DNA of 64,000 nucleotides from Orbilia blumenaviensis (GCA_036872755.1 JAVHNS010000001.1:3162001-3226000); one strand, 5' to 3'. Counted from the first letter of the stretch, positions 1 to 13,190 are shown. Numbers and translations are program-made. The notes: generated from the letters alone by a model not told the origin.

Positions 1-63
1 TCGTCCACTCTCACTCTCAGTTATGGCAATGGATAAATTTGATAAATTAATACGGTTATATAG

Positions 64-1764
64 TGCACTGTCTTAAAGGAATGGGGCAAACGACATATAG
101 AAGAAGTACAGCGCGAGATTAATCCCCGTGAGAATCTGTCAAACTGGTGTCAAGTTGACACCCGAACAGGTCGACTGGCATGTGTCCTTGAGGAAAATTA
201 CTGTTTCGACGGAGAGACATATGCCGATGAAGTTGAATTGGATGACAGATTCGATTTCCGAGACGACCATAGGATTAATCTCGGGAAGTGGGTTTTAAGA
301 TACCTCTTCTCAAACCTCATCGACGAGGAAATACGTCGGGATGAAGAATACCGCAAGGATCTGGCAGCAGCACAGGCAGCGAGAGAAGCGGTGCGACGAC
401 AGAATGCACCATCTGCAATTAGTTTACCAGGCCCACTATCTCCACTTCATGACCCTCTCACACCATCCGCTACTACCCCAAGGCCAGGTCTCAACGGTTT
501 GTCGGGTGCTCAATACCCACAGACGCCAGGGATGTCAATAGGTCTTGCGACTCCTGCGATAACCCACTTCCCTAGTAATACGCCCAGCGGATCGCTCCTC
601 CCTCCCATGGCAGAAGAGGATGGGAAAGTAGGCGAAAAACCCAGCGGTTCCGACGATAACGACTATTTTTCAACTATCCCTTCGAAGCCCAAGGATGAAG
701 AATCATCTACCGCAAACACTACTGGTCCTTCAACGACAGCCACGACCCCGGGTGGTGTACCATCCACTGCAGAACCTCCAGCTGCCACTCCAGCGGTGAC
801 CTCGAAACTTTCGCTCTCCAAATTCTGGGGCAAGAAATCTAAACCAAGCGAAGAAAAGAAACAAGAGGAACCAAAACCGGAGGAACCAGCTGAGCCCGTC
901 AAACAGCCTGAACAGTTCGACGATACCCTCGCTGGTGTTCTTAAGCGCATCAGACAATCTTACGAAATTTACAGCCCAGATAGATTAAACCCGGATTTTA
1001 GCATCAAGTCCGCCATATGCCCATCTCTGCCCTCTGAAACGCCAGTACTAAAGCACCCTCCTGAGATGGTTTTGATAATCCAAGAAGATTCACCAGATTC
1101 TGGTGGTATGAAAGACGTTTACCGAAGCACCGTAGGCGCTCTTGGTGATGAGGCGGATGAATTGGAAAAGGTTCTACCGGGGTGGGTTGCCGAGGCAATA
1201 TTGTTAAACAAGGTGCCACTCAAGGAAGTTGTTAAGGTCAGCTTCGTATTGGTACCATGGAAAGACAAGCTGGCGAGTATCGGTGATCCAGCCGACCCGT
1301 GAGTGCCCCAAAATCTGAATCAAAATCTTAACCCCATTCAAAATATCTTTTATGCAGTGAACAGAGCTAACAAGTATAGGTTGAGCAGCAACAATCGTCT
1401 AAATGCAAACCGCATGCTTCGGGCACGAAAAATTATAACATATATCTACGACAGATTGGATCCATTACCTGCTCAAGCCGGCGGACCAGGTACAGACTTT
1501 GGAGACGAGAAAAGGAAACCAGAGGATTGGCTAGAATTGATGATTAAGGATGAAGTAGTACCACTAAATATGACATTGGCTACTATGAAGGCCCATGTTT
1601 GGAGGACTGGCGGGGATGTAGTCGTACATTACAGGATTAAAGACGGGGAGGACCCGATTGAGAGGAGAGCCGTGGAAGTGGCTACGGAAGAGGAAGCGAC
1701 TGAAGCAAAAGGACCTAAGGATGGAGGCGATGTGCCGGATGCCGGAGAGGAAAAGACGGAGTAA
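64..1764 (+). CDS. WDR48/Bun107-type WD-repeat protein, C-terminal part (5' truncated by the window edge)
   Basis: This is the C-terminal half of a WD-repeat protein of the WDR48/UAF1 family (Bun107 in fission yeast). Members bind and activate ubiquitin-specific proteases. The visible exons are about 64-1298 and 1380-1764. The first follows an acceptor at 62-63 and reads through NLSNWCQVDTRTGRLACV, then INLGKWVLRYLFSNLIDEEI, a hallmark of the family's C-terminal domain (DUF3337). A Ser/Thr/Pro-rich linker of roughly 200 residues follows. The intron at 1299-1379 (GTGAGT, branch GCTAAC, TATAG) restores the frame and leads to LNANRMLRARKI and the conserved end (MTLATMKAHVWRTGGDVVVHYR). The N-terminal beta-propeller lies upstream of the window. 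Stop at 1762-1764. The family call is firm from the C-terminal motifs. The partner protease is inferred from the family only. Confidence 0.9.
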
Positions 1765-4454
1765 AATATTTCGAACATAAGTATTTACTGGGGATAGGCA
1801 TTCGCCATGGCAGCGAGAACTTGGAGCCAGTCTTGTAGAGCACTTGTACCTAATATGTAGTAGGATTGGTCTCGCTGAGTAGGACTGGGTTATGATTAGT
1901 ATCGCTCTGCCTACCATGGGTGCAACAACAATAAACGACATCAGAACCTTACAGCTAAGGTACTCGTAGCGAAATGTGATCAGTCTGCAGTTTTGCACCT
2001 TCGTGCTTCCAATGGCAACAAAAACCACGATCAGAATAGTCTCCAGCAGCGAACCATGATACAAGTCAATACGCGCAAACAATTTACTCTCAGAAGTGCC
2101 ACATTAGCCGAACCCTTCTATTTCGGTACGCCGACTTCCTCCGAATGGGATTCCCTAAATACAGCGGCAAGCCCCGTCTATACTAACAGAGTGGGTCCAC
2201 GATGACATCCAACGTTCCTTCTCCTGAATCCAAAGTCTCGAGATCATGTGCCAGTTTGATTCCATATGCACCATCTCAAATTCTTACCTGCATGTACTTG
2301 TGGAGTCTACTCGAAGCTCGAGACGAATCTGAGTGGCTAAAAACTAACGCTGTAAATCCGAATGAGGGCTTGAAGACCCACCTGAGAAAACGGATCGGCT
2401 AATTGGAGGCAAAATATACTGTTCCGATGCGGGCAAGAAACAGTTTCCTTGGACCCACTTCGAAGGATCCTAACCTGGGATCAGGGTATCGGCGACTTTT
2501 TTCTTTCTCAATTCTTGTTTTTCCAAAGCGTTGGATTTTACGCGATCAAAATAAGTCTACCTTGCCACAGCTCGCAGGATGCAGTATGCATCAGCTCGTG
2601 AATATATCAACCAAGCATGATTCTGAGTTCTGAGAAATTTATGCACTGCGAAAAAAGCTGAGGAACCGTTTTGTCACCCGATGACTGTGCATTGTGATTG
2701 TGGGCTAACTGTTGTGCTTGCGACGGGCGAATTGCACAACATCGACTACTGCGGTATGCAGGGCCTGTGATAGACATTACATCCCTTCAAATACCTTATC
2801 AATAAAAAATAAGAATAAAAAAGAAGAAGATGCCGAAAAAGAAAAAGAAAAAGCTAAACACTAGTGGCGGCTTCAAAGAAAACCCGCCACGGGAGATGCC
2901 TTCTTTTTTTCTTCATTCTCAGACATCGACGCCGATCCGTTAATTCTTCATCTCCGTGCAGATATATGTTGAGGAGCTATACATGGAAGTCAGAAAATTG
3001 TCCGCGGATAGGAGGACCGTTGGGTTTAAAGTTCACTAACGGGCATCCACGCTGCCGCCCGTGCACGGCTGCCGGATTCGCTTATGCATATCGAACTAGT
3101 CGTTCGAGCTTCCTCCCGGGGCGAACAGATCTAATGCCAGATTGCAGAAGCAAAATACTAGAAAATGCCTTTCGTCCAGACTCAAAAGTCAAACATCCAT
3201 GGGGAGACAATTTAGCCACAGCTCACCTTCCGAATCGACGACAATACATAATGAAAAAGTCATAATAAAATTTTAAGAATTTCATGCAGTCATGCGCTAA
3301 AGTAAGGAGGATTTAGCATTCGGAAGCACAAGCTGCAGGAAGCAGCCCTGGGTTTTATTTGCCAATCAGGTCTACACCGATTCCCCGGCTATTCAGCAGC
3401 GTGCAAGTGGTCGACGTCTCGACGGCCAAGAACGCCTATCGCGAACCGGCTAGATATAATAAGAACAAAAATCCACCGGAACCGAGCGCCGGATCGTGAG
3501 GCGTCTCCAAAATAGAGTCTAGAGCATCGCCTTCTCCTCGTGGCAACGTAAGGGCCCCAGGCATAGCAAGTGGAGCCCGGGTACTTATGTAGAGGTACAA
3601 TTGCGAAAAATACTTTGAAGCCCGGTGCCCAGGTCGCAAATTCGGACGCGCGAGGCCAAACTTTCCCGAAACCTCGGGGCAGGTCCAATTAATACCAGAT
3701 AGAGAGTATACCTGAGAGACCCTAAGCGGATCTGCTCACGAAACTAAAGACACTGGTAGTGTATACACGAATCCCGTGTGTGATTTGACCGGCATATGGA
3801 AAGCCTTATTACCGATGAACAAAGCTTATAGGACCGGTATACATCCGGTCGAGACAGGCTAAGTATGGTGATATCTCGACTTAGCTGTCGGTAGGCCCCA
3901 TCTAGGTATTCTACCATATTGTCAGCTTTTGCTACGGCATCTAGACGTGGAGTTATTAACATACGTACCCAGAATTTTCTCGGGCTAAGGCAAAGACTAT
4001 AGTATCAGACAACTAGTCTTGGGTATCCAGTGTTTTATGTATTTTATTACCGTATGTGTCCGCTGGATTTCGCACCCGTAAATACTACGGCTGTTTCAAC
4101 GAAAGCAAGATGAAACAATATTATTGTTTTCCGTTTTAGCGCCACCTAATCTTACTACAGTAATGTATACCGCATTAGATTTGATATTGTTTTGGTGACG
4201 TGGCGAGATATGCGCGTAGCCTTTGCGCTGATCACTAATATAATACTGGCATCAGAAGTTGGTTCTAGGTTATTAGTCCTCTCTGAGGCTGGTTTAAGAG
4301 ACCAGTACTCTCAGTAAATTGAATACCATATGCAAATATGCAACCAAATCTTACGAATTGCGATGGCCTAGGTAATTCTGCTTGTGGCCCTTAGCCCTAT
4401 TTCTATGTATCCATATTTTATTATATATCTTCAGTGTCCAGTGCGTCACTGCTG

Positions 4455-4472
4455 TTTCTTTAGCTAAAGAAA
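4455..4472. repeat. 18-bp perfect palindrome
   Basis: TTTCTTTAGCTAAAGAAA reads identically on both strands. It lies in non-coding DNA, more than 1.3 kb from any supported gene. Function unknown; it could be a dimeric protein site or chance in A+T-rich DNA. Confidence 0.8.
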
Positions 4473-4783
4473 TGACTCGCTAGCGCGCTACTTGCGTTGA
4501 GAGTGTTGCGTTTTAGTATAGAGCTACTAACTGACTGATGTAATTTGTAAACATTCCAGGCGATATCGAAAGATATTAATAGCTAGATATAGTCGCAAAT
4601 CCCAATTAATTGGCTACATCATCATATGGGCTTTGATAACCAAGGTCTTGTTGGGCTACAAATTAACATTATTGCCAACCAACTAGCCTTAGTGCGCGCA
4701 TGAACTACATTCCAGATGCGAGCCACAAATTTACAGCGCTGGCGCAACCTAGCTAACCAGGTCGAGATCCCCTATTCAAGCTT

Positions 4784-4810
4784 TAATGGGCATTTTCGAA
4801 ATGCCCATTA
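4784..4810. repeat. 27-nt inverted repeat with 12-bp perfect arms and 3-nt centre
   Basis: The arms TAATGGGCATTT (4784-4795) and AAATGCCCATTA (4799-4810) are exact reverse complements around TCG. The sequence is not simple A/T, so chance is less likely than for ordinary A+T-rich palindromes. There is no adjoining gene. It could be a hairpin, a recombination scar or a dimeric binding site. Confidence 0.85.
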
Positions 4811-5008
4811 TATCCTCAGTCGGTTCAACTTCAATCATGCGCTTTGCAAAATTTCTATGATGTCACATATTTCCTTTGGATCGATCGAGTCCGAATCCGC
4901 CCTGTAGGTGGTGTGCTAGCATAGCTAACTAGTACGCAACACCCACCCCTATTCTCAAATCAGTAAAAAAATATGGTTACCCAGATGATTCGATATCCCT
5001 ATGTCCCC

Positions 5009-5014
5009 GGGGGG

Positions 5015-5047
<33 letters not shown>

Positions 5048-5076
5048 CAAATAAAAACAAATAAAAAAATACCCCC
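5009..5076. repeat. G6-T15-A18 homopolymer palindrome closed by an A-rich run and C5
   Basis: Six G, 15 T and 18 A run without interruption (5009-5047). An A-rich stretch (to 5070) and CCCCC (5072-5076) follow. The T and A blocks are mutually complementary, and the G and C blocks could close the stem. It is either a genuine hairpin-forming block or an assembly-prone homopolymer junction. Confidence 0.7.
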
Positions 5077-5829
5077 AGTCCTTAGATCCAGTGACCGAAA
5101 AGGGCTTGAGCCATGTCGCATGATAATTACAAATCTTTTATATATATATATACGTGTACGGTGATGGAATCAAGGGAGCGAAAGGAATCTGCGGAGCCGT
5201 GCGCCACCCAGTACATCATCATTAGCTCATTATCGAACGGCCAACATTCCGTCCCTTGATGAAACATCTGTGGGAAGCTATCCAAACGTTACAAACACGG
5301 AAATGCCAAACTCCCCATCTATAACTCCTCCCCAACCATAAAAAAATTCAAGGACAGTACTCCAACTAATATCATCAGTAAAAAAAAGGTAGGCAAATAG
5401 GCGTTGGGATTCATGGCAGCCGCCGAAGACCCTTGATACTAACGTTAATACCAAAGCCTCTAAACTTACAGGAGTCTTGGGTTCCGAAACTAACCTTGAA
5501 GGAAGCAGGGAAACAATGTTGGCATCCGGTTGCTGCAGGCGCCACGTTGCTCGGAGTAAATGTATGTATAGGTAGTATATTTCCTTTGATCGGGGACCTC
5601 ATGAACCTAGCGATCAATACCAAAAACGAATACTGTCGTGAAACATTCAAATGGATGTGCGATGTCGACGTCGGCTGCTGCACATCTGTACGTGGTTAAA
5701 TCCTCTCAACCCGAGTCCCTGCAAAAATCCAACAAGCCTAACATTATAAAAAATTCTTGAGAGGTTTTAGATTTTAATAAACCCTGAAATAACTAAGAGG
5801 GAAAATATATGTATATATATTATAGATCC

Positions 5830-7128
5830 CTAGAAAAACCCATCCTTTCCGTGCAGTTTCTGAATATGTTGGATTTGACCTCGAGAATCCTGGTAATGCG
5901 GCTTCGAGGCTTCGAAGTCACTGTACCTACTCGCATTTCTCTTCGAATCGGTAAGTTCCTGTCTCGTCGAACCAATCACTAGGTGTAGTTTGCCAAGGTG
6001 TATCTCGAAAGGCTTTTGCTGCTTTTTCTTATTGCGGCTCTGCTTCCGCTCCATTTGGTGTTGTGGGTGAAAAGTTTGGCTGTCAGGCTGCAGTTGCCTG
6101 AATGATATTTTAGAATGCCCCGTGGTTGGCCGAGATTCCCTCGTCCGTGATACCGTAGGATGTGTCGACTGAGCAGAGCTCTTATGCAAACATGCTTGTG
6201 AAGTGCCATATCCCGTCATGGAAAGTTTTCGGTCGGAACGAAAACTCAGACACCGAGGGTCGAATTCTTGAGATGAAGGATTTTGTTTCCTCAATTTACT
6301 TAATGGCGGATACGACTCTGCTCTATGCATTTTCTTTTCCAAAGGTAAGAGGGGCAACGGTTTTTCAAGAAGTGAAACCGGGGAAAGTTGGTTAACCGGG
6401 GACTGAAGCCGACCCTTCGAAGTATCCTCGAGTTCGTAAACCATTGTATGGCTAGAAAGTCTTGGATTGGGTCCAAGTGGGGACCCATCATGTTGCCCCA
6501 GAGGCGGTGCACCGGTTTCCATCGGCCCAAATTCAATGGCAAGACCAGAACCATGCTCTTGAAACGGCGGGAGCACAAATAATTGATCCTTACCAGGTGC
6601 CAAAGGAGATATTTTGCTAACACTTGAAGAACGGTTTGACCAGGGGGGGTTAATTGCTGAGCGAACCTTTGATGCATCAGAATTTGCATATGGAGAAGGA
6701 TGCTGTCTACACCGCTCAGATTGAATCAATTGGAGGGGCGGAGGGGGCGGTGGCCGTGGAATACATTCCGGCGACCGCCCTAAGTTTGGTGTAGATTTCG
6801 AAGCCGCCTATGCAATGCGGCAGACATCAAGTTAGCCAACGTAAATGTGGATAATTAGATTACTGTAATTAGGAATACCCACCAAGCTTATACCTTGAGG
6901 CTGATGATGCCTGTGCTTTCGGGAGGATGATGTCCGCTCTCTTATTGTTATTTCCAATCGATCGTAGGGTACTGTTTGATATTCTGGTTTTGATATTGAT
7001 GAAACTATTTCCTTGCTCCTATGCCGAGGGTTGGGCAGAGCGGGATAAGCGGTTTTAATCTGATAGTGGCCAGGAACCGGGCTGGCTGGAATTATTAGCC
7101 GGAGTTCCATGGTATAGTCTGCCGGCAC
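5830..7128 (-). CDS. Hypothetical disordered protein (two exons)
   Basis: I do not recognise this protein. Exon 1 starts at the ATG at 7128 (MPADYTMELRLIIPASP) and probably ends at 6883. Exon 2 runs from 6807 to the stop at 5830-5832. The proposed intron at 6808-6882 (GTGGGT donor, GCTAAC branch, CATAG acceptor) keeps the frame. An alternative donor at 6893 (GTATAA) with an acceptor at 6780 also keeps it. The product is about 405 residues, rich in Ser, Pro, Lys and Gln, with a polyproline run just after the junction and an EKPLPLLPLEKK motif. I see no signal peptide, membrane segment or domain. Support is a 300-codon open frame extended upstream by a consistent intron. It is probably a real, fast-evolving gene, but the function is unknown. 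Confidence 0.55.
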
Positions 7129-9314
7129 AAAGATATTAATATATAATAAAACACCCGGAATTCGCTGAGCCTGTGCCGAGTTTCTTAATTAATTTGGTCA
7201 GAAAGCCTGGATACCGAGATGAGTATTTTAATTTGACGTCGAACAACCGTAGTAGCCCTGTGCTAAATCTCAGGAGTATTCGATGCAATCCGGTTTAATA
7301 CCCGGCTCGAGTCGCTCTTACCAAACCCCGGCATCGACGATCCAATACCCAAATCCTCAAACCTCAAATATCCAGCTCTGCCTGGTCTCGTCCGGACCGT
7401 CGATTGAGTTGTAGTTGCAATTGCCGTTGTGTTGAGCTGTTACACAGAGGCTCTTTCCCAAAAGAGACTGCCAGGGACCAATTCGCGATCGATCTCCAAT
7501 TATAATCCCAACAATTCTAACAACTCTAAATTCTGTTGAAACGATAGCGGAAACTGCAGGCCGTCACTTTATAAGGATTTTTTAATATATTGAACACAAT
7601 TTTACGTTCCATCAGCTTACCTCCGTATACGCCACATTCAGAGGCAGTGATACAGTTAACGTCTCAAGTTGGCGCTTATGCGGAATACATGCAACAAAAG
7701 GCGCTGTGGAGCGGGGCTTCAAGCGCTCTGGGTATCCGCCAATGGTTATTGGGTACCAAGAAAATCTCTTAAGCTAATTCGCATGAATGTAAGGCTCTTC
7801 TAATCCATCGGTCTACGGGGCCAGGCCTATTACATGTACACGAAAGCATGATCAGCAAACAGCAAACCATGGCTTGCACTTGCAAGTTTGGTAGAAACTC
7901 TATTATCGAGCCAGCTTCTTCCAGATATTAAAAACCTCGGCTCAAGTCTCGTCCATAACTGCACGGGTACGGATATATATTTATATTAGGTAACCAACAG
8001 GCTGACTCCACGCTCATGTGCGTTGCGGGTGTCCCTGATTGTACCAGCATTAATCTGTGGTAACGGTTTCTGCCTGCCTAAAAAGCACCCTTCGTATTTG
8101 TGACAACCTCAACCCTGTTATCTCGCTCAATATCTCCATTCCAGATTGGCAAATATGAACCAATAACGTTATCGATTCCCCTGAGGCACGTTTTTTTCAT
8201 GTCATCAACCAAGGATGTTTGTGCTTTCGTCATTTACTTGATGAGGCAAGTGGGTGGTGGCTTTGCCCTGAGGCTGCCTCCCATGTGAGGGAATGGCGGG
8301 AAAATACGGCGATTGATGGAGACATGGGAAAGGCTTGCATGGGGGTGCCAGATAGATAGCGATTTGTCAATCTTTTTCGGGGAACGTCTTTTCGAAAAGC
8401 CCTATCACGTTTTAGGTATTCACGATCTACTTCCATGTAGAGGTACATTGAATGCGAAGGCCCGGCGTCCTGACATCCACTGCCCTGGAACCGTGACATA
8501 CTGAGCGTAAAAATGACGAACCATCGACGTGTCTGTTGGTGGCTAATTTTAGTGTGGGCTTAATGGAATACTTTTAGACCACAAATATTTCGTCTATTTT
8601 ATACTAAAGTCGCAAGAGCTCGTAAATGCAATGCGGACTAGGGGGATGTCTGGACGGGAGACACAAAAGAGGCCTCCAATATAATTTACACTCCGTTCGC
8701 TAGTTTTCGCAGATCGCCCAAATGTCCGTCTCCCCCCTCCGCGAAAGGCCTATGTGCATTCTATTTCGGTGTTTCCCGGAGAATCGAGCTCTTGCAAATT
8801 CTCATTCCCATCTTTCAGATAGAGCGGACAAGACAGTTGAGATAGAATAATCTAAAACATGACTCTGATCAAAATATGTAGATGTGCGTGCTCCTGCATC
8901 TAAACACGAGAAAGGTTGTACTGACATTTTTCTTCCGGTACGTACATGCAACATCAAGATTCAAGACTGCACTTTGCGAACGGTGGCCTCTATGTATGTC
9001 CCATACCCAAGACACAGGTAACCATTCAAGGCGACCTTAGCCAAAAATCTCCAGTTCCCGGCCGATATTTGTGGCGATCATTTCCTAAAACCCTATATAT
9101 TGCAGGAGGTCTCCAGGTTTCTGGATATGGTACTGATCAGATGTCTCTAAAAAGTCTGCCGGGCGGAACAGGTTTCCCTCGGGACCAATGAGAGCGAAGA
9201 TGTGACATTGTACCATACCGACAAACTGTAACTACGGCTAAGCCAACGGATAAGATGTTTGACAGGTTGCCCGGTAGTTACCTCGTCAGGTGGCATCAGG
9301 GGAAGGAAGGAAGG

Positions 9315-9335
9315 AAAAAAAAAAAAAAAAAAAAA
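9315..9335 (+). repeat. Poly-A tract (A21)
   Basis: Twenty-one A residues follow a (GGAA)n run at 9301-9314. No adjacent coding sequence or target-site duplication is visible, so a retroposon tail cannot be claimed. Confidence 0.85.
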
Positions 9336-12300
9336 GTTTCAATGGAAATCCTTATGGCAAAATTGGCGAGTACCTATAGTGCATCACCACTATGAACTTA
9401 TTCTCCTATATATAATAATGTGAGCGCTTTAGACATCTACAATAGGCATATATTCCGGATGCATGTATTCCGCCCCATAAGAGAGCAGATAGTCGGTTAA
9501 TTGCGAACGAATTAACTGCACCTGCCTCAAACACTACCTGTCACACTAACCCAACCGACTTATAATAACTTGATGATAATGGATGACACCTCCCCGGAAA
9601 CCAAACCTATCCGCTTGTCGTGGTGGTGGCACCGGATCCATGAGAAGCAAGACAAATCCCCTTTTTCCCTTCCGTCCTTCTATCGCGACGGGCACAGGTG
9701 CGGGAAATAAGCCTCCCCTTTTTGTTTAGACAGTTTTCAGTAAGCGAGAACGCAATTCTCCGAATGCAATCCTCGTATCGAAAAAGCACGCCCATCAAAG
9801 AATGAAGTTTTGTGTCTCCACAAACAGGTTGTCACTGCAATCTTGCATCACTTGCAGTTAAGTTTGTGTCGTCTGTCGAAGGCTTCCACATTCCGAAAAA
9901 AGGAACGCCGAGCGTGTCCTGCAAGCCTTCTATCGAGTAGAAACAGGCGACTCGGGCTTAGGCAGCCACACTTTTCTTGGGCCGAAGGTGGATCTCTGGC
10001 TTTGGCTCTACACGATCCCTTCTTTTTCGTCATTGCCACCAGGCTGATGGTTCATGAAAAGACGATTAGAATCAGGGTTCAATCCATGGTATGCACATGG
10101 CCCATGTGAGAGGGGCGGTCTATCCTTGTTTGTCGCAGTTGGTGGGTTCGATTCTGCAGACAAGAGCCATTTAGACCAATAAGCAGGTGTGGGGAGTAGG
10201 GAAAAGCGAATATACACGCCGGCCTCTTTTTTTGATCGCATGCACATGCGCATGTCGACAGACTTGGGGAATATTTGCTTTGTGCGATGTGTCTATCATG
10301 TCATATTGTAAAACTAGGTTGCCAGTCAGTTCTCCAGGTTGCGATACGAGATGCATCTCCAGGATTAAATGCCCCGAGAATATTCGAACGTGGTTGCTAA
10401 TTAGGATGTTTTGTCGAAACAAACCAGGTATTCGAATGTTGTATATGCTTCCGTGCAGCCGAAAGACAATGATATTTTCCGCCGCAGGCACGTTTTCGGG
10501 CAAGCCTGTCAGAATACAAGCTCTGTACACTAGCTCGACCCTAATAACTATCCACCGACCATCACTTGTCGGCCCCAGCTTCGTACCGACGGGAGGGTCT
10601 TCGAATCATGCTATATTATTCCGTACATCCAAATATTTCCCCTTTAGTCGCACACGGCACGGTGTTTACAATTTATGTAACTCTAAGCGTTTGTAGAAAG
10701 TACCACTGACACGCGGTTTTTACCACGAGGCGATGGTCCTTAATATTTGAGCGATTCGGAGAAAATTTGCGGAAAAATCAAGCCCGCCACGTTTCTATTG
10801 GGTTCCTCTTAACAGGGTAATATAGGAATACAAAAAGGTGGTTCGCCCGATAACAATTAACAGCTCGGCTCGTGGTCCCGAACGAGGGAAAGCACGATAT
10901 CTGCTATCCAGAGCCTGTTTGCAAGGTTAACCTTGTTTCAAGCCCAAAGTTCAAAAACAGAGGACGGCACAGACTGTGTCTTAGATGGAAGGAGCAGCCC
11001 AATGAAAAGGCTTCCAAGACGGCCACACACGGTGCACTGGGCAGACCCACTTTACGTCACAGGGCTTCGAGGTTTTGAAATTGAAGGGAGTTTTGAAAGT
11101 TTGGGAGCGTTGAAACACAATTTTATAGGGAACGGGGCCGTCGCGCTCGGATTCCACTGGACAACCTTGATAGTTCCCGGGAATCTAGGCGCCCCGATCG
11201 GCTCTTTTCTCATGCCTGCGGCTTAATAACACGTTCTCGCAGGAACGGAGAGGATGTTCCCACATGGCAGGCGGCCCAAGATCAGACGACAAAAATTCGA
11301 AAGATACGAGTATCCCAATGCAACATGCTAAGTTGGAAAGTGTCTGCAGGATTGCACGCTGCATAGTGTGTAGCGAGAACATGCCTGCTCAATTCCTCCA
11401 CAAACGCTTACGTGCCTCGTCTAATTGGACGATGACGGCTAAAATGTCTCACCCAGACAGATCGGAGAGATATGTCGATAGCAAAGGAGCGGGACTGGAT
11501 CTGCAATGCGGGTTATCGAGGTCGGCATCGAGACTGCGCGGGGAGGAATAAATGTTATGATATGATATTACACTCAGTATAACACGGGAAGAGCGCTTCA
11601 GAAACACTTCTTGTAGCTCTTGCCGTTCAGTTCGTCTGATAGTCTCTATTCACGTTTGAAAAAAAACAAGGAGGCTAGAATGGGTGTATGCATCCCATCC
11701 GGAGTACCCCGTGGAGAGAGGGCTTAAAAATCAAGGGAAAGTAAAATAAAAACCACTTTTCGATATTAGAAGTAACAATTGGTAGAGTGGAAAGTCCTTG
11801 CGACTCTTGCAGATTTCGGGTGTTTGGTCCTAACTGAACCCTAAGAAAAACATAACATGAGGGTGGTGATATTGAATTGCGGGGGTTAAGCCATCCTCGC
11901 CTAGGACATGGGTTTCTGGATTCCCAGAATCTGCACGGCACGCTCCACAACGTTTACCGTACCAAACTTTGCTTGTCGCCAGGGTGAACAAATAAGATTT
12001 TGTGAAGGGCCAAAGTTTGCAGCCTCAAGGAGCATTTCTTATTTGCGTGCACACATGGAGTGTAAGGGACACATGTATCACCACCCTCAAGGGTCATGAT
12101 ATTTCCGATATACGCGCAATATTGCCAGTTTCAAGGAAGCCGGGTCCAATGGTGGCTGACAGGGAGGAATATCCTACCCTCGTTGATCTCGAATAAAATA
12201 TGAAATCTTACGGTTCAATGTAGCGGCATTATCAGTGCCGAGGACCATTTAACCAAAGGGCATACGTACGAAATATTCGACGCACAGTGCGATACCTCGA

Positions 12301-13157
12301 ACATTTGTCTGACCTTTTCACACGAGAAACAAAACCGAGGTAATACTAAAGTACCTACTATATTAAAAGGAAGGTACTGGCTATGTCAGCGCGCCACAGT
12401 CAAGACAAGATTCCGAACAAACTTGGCAAGCGGTGTTTGCACCCTAGATCATGAAATCTTAGATCCCAGTTCCTAGCCAAATGCGTGGCCGTTCAAATGA
12501 CTGCACGATTAGAGCCCCGATCGGTTAAGGAAGCAGGTAAGAATTGAGAAACGTCCCAAATGATCTTCTGCATTTGGCCCGACCACATTGTGCCCAGGCT
12601 CTGATCCCAGTGGTTTGGGTAATGGGACAGCCCTCGGAGTTAGGAGTACGTAATTGCATCCAGTCGGTGACAGTTCCTGTCGATGCCTTGATCTCTCCGA
12701 ACCCTTTTTTTCCGGGGCGGTAACGTAGACTTGATTTTTCTGAAAGAAAAACCTGCAAATATTATTCACATCATCTTGCATTCCTTCGCAATAATTTCGA
12801 TCGCCATGCGAGAGGGGGAACGATTGGCGAACGAAGGCTCGCTATGCAGCCACGGAACATGTTCGAAGCACTCTCGTGCGTCAGAATGGTGGAGCCTGTG
12901 CACGCCAGAGCAAAAGGAAAGAAACAGCTGGCCGCTGGCCGCTGGCATGGAGAAGAAGTCCCCGGTGCCGATCGTTGCTTCCACGATTCCCCCATGGCCC
13001 GCCGCCGCACGATTTTGGCGCCGGCAGTCAAAGACATTTCGCACTAACCCGTCACCATTCTCCTTCCTTAGATACGGACAGTCGGACAACCTGTGACCTT
13101 TTTATTTGCTTGCTTGGGTTCTAGCCACGCCATCCCAAGGGATAGAAGAGAAGAGGG

Positions 13158-13188
<31 letters not shown>
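13158..13188 (+). repeat. Poly-A tract (A31)
   Basis: Thirty-one uninterrupted A residues follow a purine-rich GAAGAGAAGAGGG stretch. It is non-coding. It may be a microsatellite or the tail of a decayed retroposed copy. I see no upstream element body. Confidence 0.85.

Positions 13189-13190
<2 letters not shown>

Larger units (their letters stand above)
1765..5829. other. Intergenic region, no gene recognised
   Basis: About 4 kb between the WDR48-like gene and the minus-strand hypothetical gene. The longest open frame (2864-3265, 133 codons) is low in recognisable protein features. The stretch from about 3700 to 5000 is A+T-rich and holds two exact palindromes and a T/A homopolymer block, listed separately. 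I see no transposon domain, tRNA or terminal repeat. Confidence 0.6.

Noticed and set aside
2864..3265. 133-codon plus-strand ORF in the first intergenic region
   Set aside because: Composition is irregular (Cys/Arg/His-rich), there is no domain, and no intron extends it; it looks like a chance frame.
10140..10170. GGGTTCGATTC resembling a tRNA T-loop
   Set aside because: No acceptor stem, D-arm or anticodon arm can be placed upstream or downstream.
10187..10696. 169-codon ORF with an overlapping 119-codon minus ORF
   Set aside because: Both strands are open over the same DNA, and neither translation shows family motifs or sensible composition.
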